Part shown: positions 60,149 to 64,000 of the stretch, piece by piece
Layout of the letters: every line of letters begins with the position of its first letter
Numbering within the stretch: position 1 is the stretch's first letter
Assembly (NCBI RefSeq): GCF_028736035.1
Contig: NZ_CP117866.1
Location: forward strand, 2,728,001 to 2,792,000
Length of the DNA stretch: 64,000 nt
Source of the DNA: Streptomyces sp. T12
Lineage (GTDB): Bacteria; Actinomycetota; Actinomycetes; Streptomycetales; Streptomycetaceae
Direction of reading: 5' to 3'
Position numbers and translations under genes: made by a program
The notes under the pieces: generated by a model
The model's input: the letters and a program-made list of their open reading frames with translations, nothing else
Databases searched by the model: none
Told to the model about the DNA's origin: nothing

Positions 60149-60502
60149 TGGTCGCCCCTTCCCCCCGGAAGATCCCCTTGCTTCCCCTTGCGATGAATCG
60201 GCGGAGGATCCGTGGAAATCATGCAAAGCGGCAAGCTGATGGCTCACCGGAACCAGACGAGTGTGACTCAGCTCACCAAGATCGAGGATCAAGAAATGGC
60301 GACGACGCCACCGACAGGTGAACGCCCGTAGGAATGAGCGAACGCTCACACGAGCGTAGGCTCGTCCCGAGTGTTCGCCGTACCGGGGAAGGCCCCGCTG
60401 CTACCGCACCCGTAGGTCGGAACTAGGGTCGGCCGTCGGGCCCGGTCGACCCACACCATTCGGCCATCGCAAACTTCACATCGGAAGCGAGATTTCACCA
60501 CC
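60149..60502. other. Divergent region between the deacetylase and pepA genes
   Basis: A 354-base gap with promoters for both directions but no gene I can support. TGAGCG (60335) and CGCTCA (60343) form a short inverted repeat, and CGAGC/GCTCG (60351-60364) a second one. These may be operator sites. The segment near 60440-60500 is AT-richer and is the likely pepA leader. Confidence 0.5.
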
Positions 60503-62041
60503 GTGACTGCTCTCACTCTCAGCACCGCCGCGGCGCCCGGCCTGCGGGCCGACGCGATCGTGATCGGTGTCGCCAAGGGCGCCAAGAGCCCGGTTGTCGC
60601 ACCGGGCGCAGAGGCTGTGGACAAGGCGTACGACGGCAAGCTCGCCGGCGTCCTGGAGACCCTCGGTGCCTCGGGCGCCGAGGGCGAGGTGACGAAGCTC
60701 CCCGCACCCGCCGGCTTCAAGGCCCCGCTCGTGGTGGCAGTGGGCCTGGGTGCCGAGCCCGAGGACCCCAAGGACGGGGCCTACGACGGCGAGGCCCTGC
60801 GCAAGGCCGCCGGTGTCGCCGCCCGCGCCCTCGCCGGCTCCAAGAAGGCCGCGTTCGCGCTGCCGCTGGGCGACGCCGGTGACGTCGGCGCCGTCGCCGA
60901 GGGCGTGCTGCTCGGGGCGTACGCCTTCGACGCCTACAAGGGCAACGACAACAACGTTCAGGACAAGAAGAAGAACGGCAAGGCGCCCCTCGCCGAGGCC
61001 GCGCTGCTCGGCGGCAAGCCGCGCGACAAGGAGCACAAGGCGGCGATCGAGCGCGCCACCGCCGTCTCCGAGGAGCTCAACCGCGCCCGCGACCTGATCA
61101 ACACCCCGCCGAACGACCTCACCCCCGAGTCCTTCGCCGCGATCGCCTCGGCGGCGGCCAAGGAGCACGGCATCAAGGTGCAGGTGCTCGACGAGAAGGC
61201 GCTGGCCAAGGGCGGCTACGGCGGCATCCTGGGCGTCGGCTCCGGGTCGGCGGCCGGCCCGCGGCTGGTGAAGCTGACGTACACGAGCTCCAAGTCGGCC
61301 AAGCACCTCGCCTTCGTCGGCAAGGGCATCACCTACGACTCGGGCGGCATCTCGCTGAAGCCGGCCGGGCACAACGAGACGATGAAGTGCGACATGAGCG
61401 GTGCGGCCGCCGTGTTCGCCGCCGTCGTCGCCGCCGCGCGCCTCGGTCTCGAGGTGAACATCACCGGGTGGCTGGCGCTCGCCGAGAACATGCCGTCGGG
61501 CTCCGCCGTGCGCCCGGGTGACGTGCTGCGCATGTACAGCGGCAAGACGGTGGAGGTGCTCAACACGGACGCCGAGGGCCGGCTGGTGCTCGCGGACGCG
61601 CTGTGGGCGGCGTCGCAGGAGAAGCCGGACGCGATCGTGGACGTCGCGACGCTGACCGGGGCGATGGTGCTGGCGCTGGGCAACCGGACGTTCGGTGTCA
61701 TGGCCAACGACGACGCGTTCCGCTCCGCGATCGTGGAGGCGGCCGAGGAGGTCGGCGAGGAGTCCTGGCCGATGCCGCTGCCGGAGCACCTGCGCAAGGG
61801 GATGGACTCGCCGACCGCCGACATCGCCAACATGGGTGAGCGCATGGGTGGGGGCCTGGTCGCCGGTCTCTTCCTGCGTGAGTTCGTGGGCGAGGGCATC
61901 ACGTGGGGGCACGTCGACATCGCCGGTCCCGCGTTCAACGAGGGCGGGCCCTTCGGCTACACACCGAAGGGTGGTACCGGTAGCGCGGTGCGGACGCTGG
62001 TTCGGCTGGCCGAGCTGACGGCGGCCGGCGACCTGGGCTGA
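60503..62041 (+). CDS. pepA: Leucyl aminopeptidase (M17)
   Basis: A 512-residue peptidase with a GTG start at 60503. The C-terminal catalytic half has VGKGITYDSGGISLKPAG, MKCDMSGAAAVFAA and the M17 signature NTDAEGRLVLADAL, giving the two-metal site and catalytic Lys and Arg. The N-terminal domain is a macro-like fold. It removes N-terminal residues from peptides in the cytoplasm. A hairpin terminator follows. Confidence 0.95.
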   Translation: MTALTLSTAAAPGLRADAIVIGVAKGAKSPVVAPGAEAVDKAYDGKLAGVLETLGASGAEGEVTKLPAPAGFKAPLVVAVGLGAEPEDPKDGAYDGEALRKAAGVAARALAGSKKAAFALPLGDAGDVGAVAEGVLLGAYAFDAYKGNDNNVQDKKKNGKAPLAEAALLGGKPRDKEHKAAIERATAVSEELNRARDLINTPPNDLTPESFAAIASAAAKEHGIKVQVLDEKALAKGGYGGILGVGSGSAAGPRLVKLTYTSSKSAKHLAFVGKGITYDSGGISLKPAGHNETMKCDMSGAAAVFAAVVAAARLGLEVNITGWLALAENMPSGSAVRPGDVLRMYSGKTVEVLNTDAEGRLVLADALWAASQEKPDAIVDVATLTGAMVLALGNRTFGVMANDDAFRSAIVEAAEEVGEESWPMPLPEHLRKGMDSPTADIANMGERMGGGLVAGLFLREFVGEGITWGHVDIAGPAFNEGGPFGYTPKGGTGSAVRTLVRLAELTAAGDLG

Positions 62042-62055
62042 AGTTGTTCTGAATG

Positions 62056-62090
62056 AGGGGGCTCCGCGCGCGGGTAGGGCGGAGCCCCCT
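62056..62090 (+). terminator. Terminator after pepA
   Basis: AGGGGGCTCCGC (62056-62067) and GCGGAGCCCCCT (62079-62090) form a perfect 12-bp stem, followed by CTTCC. Confidence 0.75.
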
Positions 62091-62283
62091 CTTCCGTGTC
62101 CGCTCGACTGAACGTGGGACGTCTCACACACCGGCCCGGCGTCTCGTTCGGTGTGGACAAGTGCGAAGATGGGGCTCGGCAGGACAGGGCCCCACCCCAG
62201 GGCCGAAGAAAGAGCGGCCGGACACCAGCCGCCTGCCGGTCATCGAAGACCGGCGTACGGCGCACATGCATGGAGGACGTGAC

Positions 62284-63672
62284 GTGGCGAACGACGCCAG
62301 CACCGTTTTCGACCTAGTGATCCTCGGCGGTGGTAGTGGCGGTTACGCCGCGGCCCTGCGCGGGGCGCAGCTGGGCCTGGACGTCGCCCTGATCGAGAAG
62401 GACAAGGTCGGCGGCACCTGCCTGCACCGGGGTTGCATCCCCACCAAGGCCCTGCTGCACGCGGGCGAGATCGCCGACCAGGCCCGCGAGAGCGCGCAGT
62501 TCGGTGTGAAGGCCACCTTCGAGGGCATCGACATCGCCGGGGTCCACAAGTACAAGGACGGCGTGATCGCCGGCCTGTACAAGGGTCTGCAGGGGCTCGT
62601 CGCCTCCCGCAAGGTGACGTACATCGAGGGCGAGGGTCGTCTCTCCTCCCCCACCTCCGTCGACGTCAACGGCCAGCGCATCCAGGGCCGCCACGTCCTG
62701 CTGGCGACCGGCTCCGTACCGAAGTCGCTGCCGGGCCTGGAGATCGACGGCAACCGCATCATCTCCTCGGACCACGCCCTCGTCCTGGACCGCGTGCCGA
62801 AGTCCGCGATCATCCTGGGCGGCGGCGTCATCGGCGTCGAGTTCGCCTCCGCGTGGAAGTCCTTCGGCTCGGACGTCACCGTCATCGAGGGCCTGAAGCA
62901 CCTCGTCCCGGTCGAGGACGAGAACTCCTCGAAGCTTCTTGAGCGCGCGTTCCGCAAGCGCGGCATCAAGTTCAACCTGGGCACCTTCTTCTCCAAGGCC
63001 GAGTACACGGCCGACGGTGTCAAGGTCACCCTCGCCGACGGCAAGGAGTTCGAGGCCGAGGTCCTCCTCGTCGCCGTCGGCCGCGGCCCCGTCTCCGCCG
63101 GTCTCGGCTACGAGGAGCAGGGCGTCGCCATGGACCGCGGCTACGTCCTCGTCGACGAGTACATGCGCACCAACGTCCCGACCATCTCCGCCGTCGGTGA
63201 CCTGGTCCCCACGCTCCAGCTCGCGCACGTCGGCTTCGCCGAGGGCATCCTGGTTGCGGAGCGTCTGGCCGGTCTGAAGACCGTTCCGATCGACTACGAC
63301 GGTGTCCCGCGGGTGACGTACTGCCACCCGGAGGTCGCCTCCGTCGGTATCACCGAGGCCAAGGCCAAGGAGATCTACGGCGCGGACAAGGTCGTCGCTC
63401 TGAAGTACAACCTGGCGGGCAACGGCAAGAGCAAGATCCTGAACACCGCGGGTGAGATCAAGCTCGTCCAGGTCAAGGACGGTGCCGTGGTCGGCGTCCA
63501 CATGGTCGGCGACCGCATGGGCGAGCAGGTCGGCGAGGCCCAGCTGATCTACAACTGGGAGGCGCTGCCGGCCGAGGTCGCCCAGCTCATCCACGCCCAC
63601 CCGACGCAGAACGAGGCGCTCGGCGAGGCGCACCTGGCCCTCGCGGGCAAGCCGCTGCACGCGCACGACTGA
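62284..63672 (+). CDS. lpdA: Dihydrolipoyl dehydrogenase (E3)
   Basis: A 462-residue flavoenzyme. FDLVILGGGSGGYAAALRGA is the FAD site, GGTCLHRGCIPTKALLH the redox disulfide, AIILGGGVIGVEFAS the NAD site, and HAHPTQNEALGEA the His-Glu pair. It reoxidises dihydrolipoamide in the pyruvate, 2-oxoglutarate and branched-chain complexes. GGAGG precedes the GTG at 62284. The E2 gene follows 76 bases later, so the pair is an operon. Confidence 0.96.
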   Translation: MANDASTVFDLVILGGGSGGYAAALRGAQLGLDVALIEKDKVGGTCLHRGCIPTKALLHAGEIADQARESAQFGVKATFEGIDIAGVHKYKDGVIAGLYKGLQGLVASRKVTYIEGEGRLSSPTSVDVNGQRIQGRHVLLATGSVPKSLPGLEIDGNRIISSDHALVLDRVPKSAIILGGGVIGVEFASAWKSFGSDVTVIEGLKHLVPVEDENSSKLLERAFRKRGIKFNLGTFFSKAEYTADGVKVTLADGKEFEAEVLLVAVGRGPVSAGLGYEEQGVAMDRGYVLVDEYMRTNVPTISAVGDLVPTLQLAHVGFAEGILVAERLAGLKTVPIDYDGVPRVTYCHPEVASVGITEAKAKEIYGADKVVALKYNLAGNGKSKILNTAGEIKLVQVKDGAVVGVHMVGDRMGEQVGEAQLIYNWEALPAEVAQLIHAHPTQNEALGEAHLALAGKPLHAHD

Positions 63673-63748
63673 TCCCTCGGTCGACGAAGCGACTCCGCGT
63701 CTTAGCGACGACACAGACTTCCGCAATTCGTAAGGAGCAACCGAAACC

Positions 63749-64000
63749 ATGGCGGTTTCCGTAACCCTTCCGGCGCTCGGCGAGAGCGTCACCGAGGGCA
63801 CTGTCACCCGCTGGCTGAAGGCCGAGGGTGAGCGTGTAGAGGCCGACGAGCCGCTGCTCGAGGTCTCGACCGACAAGGTCGACACCGAGATCCCCTCCCC
63901 CGCCGCCGGCGTCCTGGCGTCCATCAAGGTCGCCGAGGACGAGACGGTCGAGGTCGGCGCCGAGCTGGCCGTGATCGACGACGGCACGGGCGCGCCCGCC
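63749..64000 (+). CDS. sucB: 2-oxo acid dehydrogenase E2 acyltransferase (5' part only)
   Basis: Only 84 codons are in the window. The lipoyl domain is complete: [33 protein letters not shown] with lipoylated Lys at residue 43, and [23 protein letters not shown] precedes the ATG at 63749. Position after lpdA suggests the 2-oxoglutarate or pyruvate dehydrogenase E2; the truncated sequence cannot decide between them. Confidence 0.88.
   Translation, partial: MAVSVTLPALGESVTEGTVTRWLKAEGERVEADEPLLEVSTDKVDTEIPSPAAGVLASIKVAEDETVEVGAELAVIDDGTGAPA

Noticed and set aside
62053..62283. Upstream extension of the dihydrolipoyl dehydrogenase frame
   Set aside because: It runs through the pepA terminator hairpin; the GTG at 62284 has GGAGG and begins the FAD-binding fold at the usual distance.
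1..64000. tRNA, rRNA, CRISPR arrays, transposases, phage genes
   Set aside because: None was recognised on reading; repeats found are short, few and not spaced as CRISPR arrays.

Overview
The window is very GC-rich actinobacterial DNA with frequent GTG starts, many 4-base stop/start overlaps and Streptomyces-type intergenic repeats. Gene content and order fit a Streptomyces chromosome. From memory, the order resembles the S. coelicolor SCO2132-SCO2181 stretch, and parts of it (PimB-like glycosyltransferase, GT87 mannosyltransferase, NlpC/P60, trpD, ctaE-qcrCAB, ctaC, adenosine kinase, HesB-like protein, glycerate kinase) resemble the M. tuberculosis Rv2181-Rv2205c neighbourhood. I saw no tRNA, rRNA, IS element, prophage or CRISPR, so this is core chromosome.

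Layout. (1) 1-9605, cell envelope: a truncated GT4 glycosyltransferase, a GT87 membrane transferase, a MATE pump with a divergent PadR repressor, an HEXXH lipoprotein, two paralogous coiled-coil NlpC/P60 hydrolases, a coiled-coil NYN protein and a small zinc-ribbon protein. (2) 9774-16137: a rhomboid protease, a stand-alone RAM domain, a secreted acidic peptide with a sensor kinase and OmpR-type regulator, a DASS anion transporter and a glycerate kinase. Matching 11-bp direct repeats lie before the two-component operon and before the transporter. (3) 16101-28338: a cysteine desulfurase-like gene behind a SAM-IV riboswitch and a six-codon upstream ORF, trpD, then the aerobic respiratory chain (qcrB, qcrA, qcrC, ctaE and ctaC, ctaD, ctaF) with a pseudo-receiver gene and an L,D-transpeptidase between the two blocks.

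(4) 28627-35271, sulfur, Fe-S and NAD: a cysteine desulfurase fused to a TusA domain, an adenosine-kinase-like PfkB protein, a large anchored protein, an ErpA/HesB carrier and the [4Fe-4S] enzyme NadA. (5) 35293-45199, signalling and membrane stress: a Ser/Thr kinase with a beta-propeller, an RND exporter, a NarL-type two-component system, PspAA, PspA and a DUF3043 membrane protein. (6) 45196-53434: methyltransferases and an HtrA protease around the cobalamin nucleotide-loop genes cobU, cobT and cobS. CobU carries an N-terminal degenerate metallo-beta-lactamase-like domain.

(7) 53438-60148 is the most interesting region. Five leftward genes encode a PelA-like deacetylase, a PelF-like (DUF3492) glycosyltransferase, a polytopic membrane protein, a spherulin-4 family protein and a GH114 glycosidase. 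The last four are joined by 4-base overlaps. This looks like a stripped-down actinobacterial relative of the Pel (galactosamine-rich) exopolysaccharide system, with the two PelA activities on separate proteins. (8) 60503-64000: leucyl aminopeptidase, dihydrolipoyl dehydrogenase and the start of the E2 acyltransferase gene, cut by the window edge.
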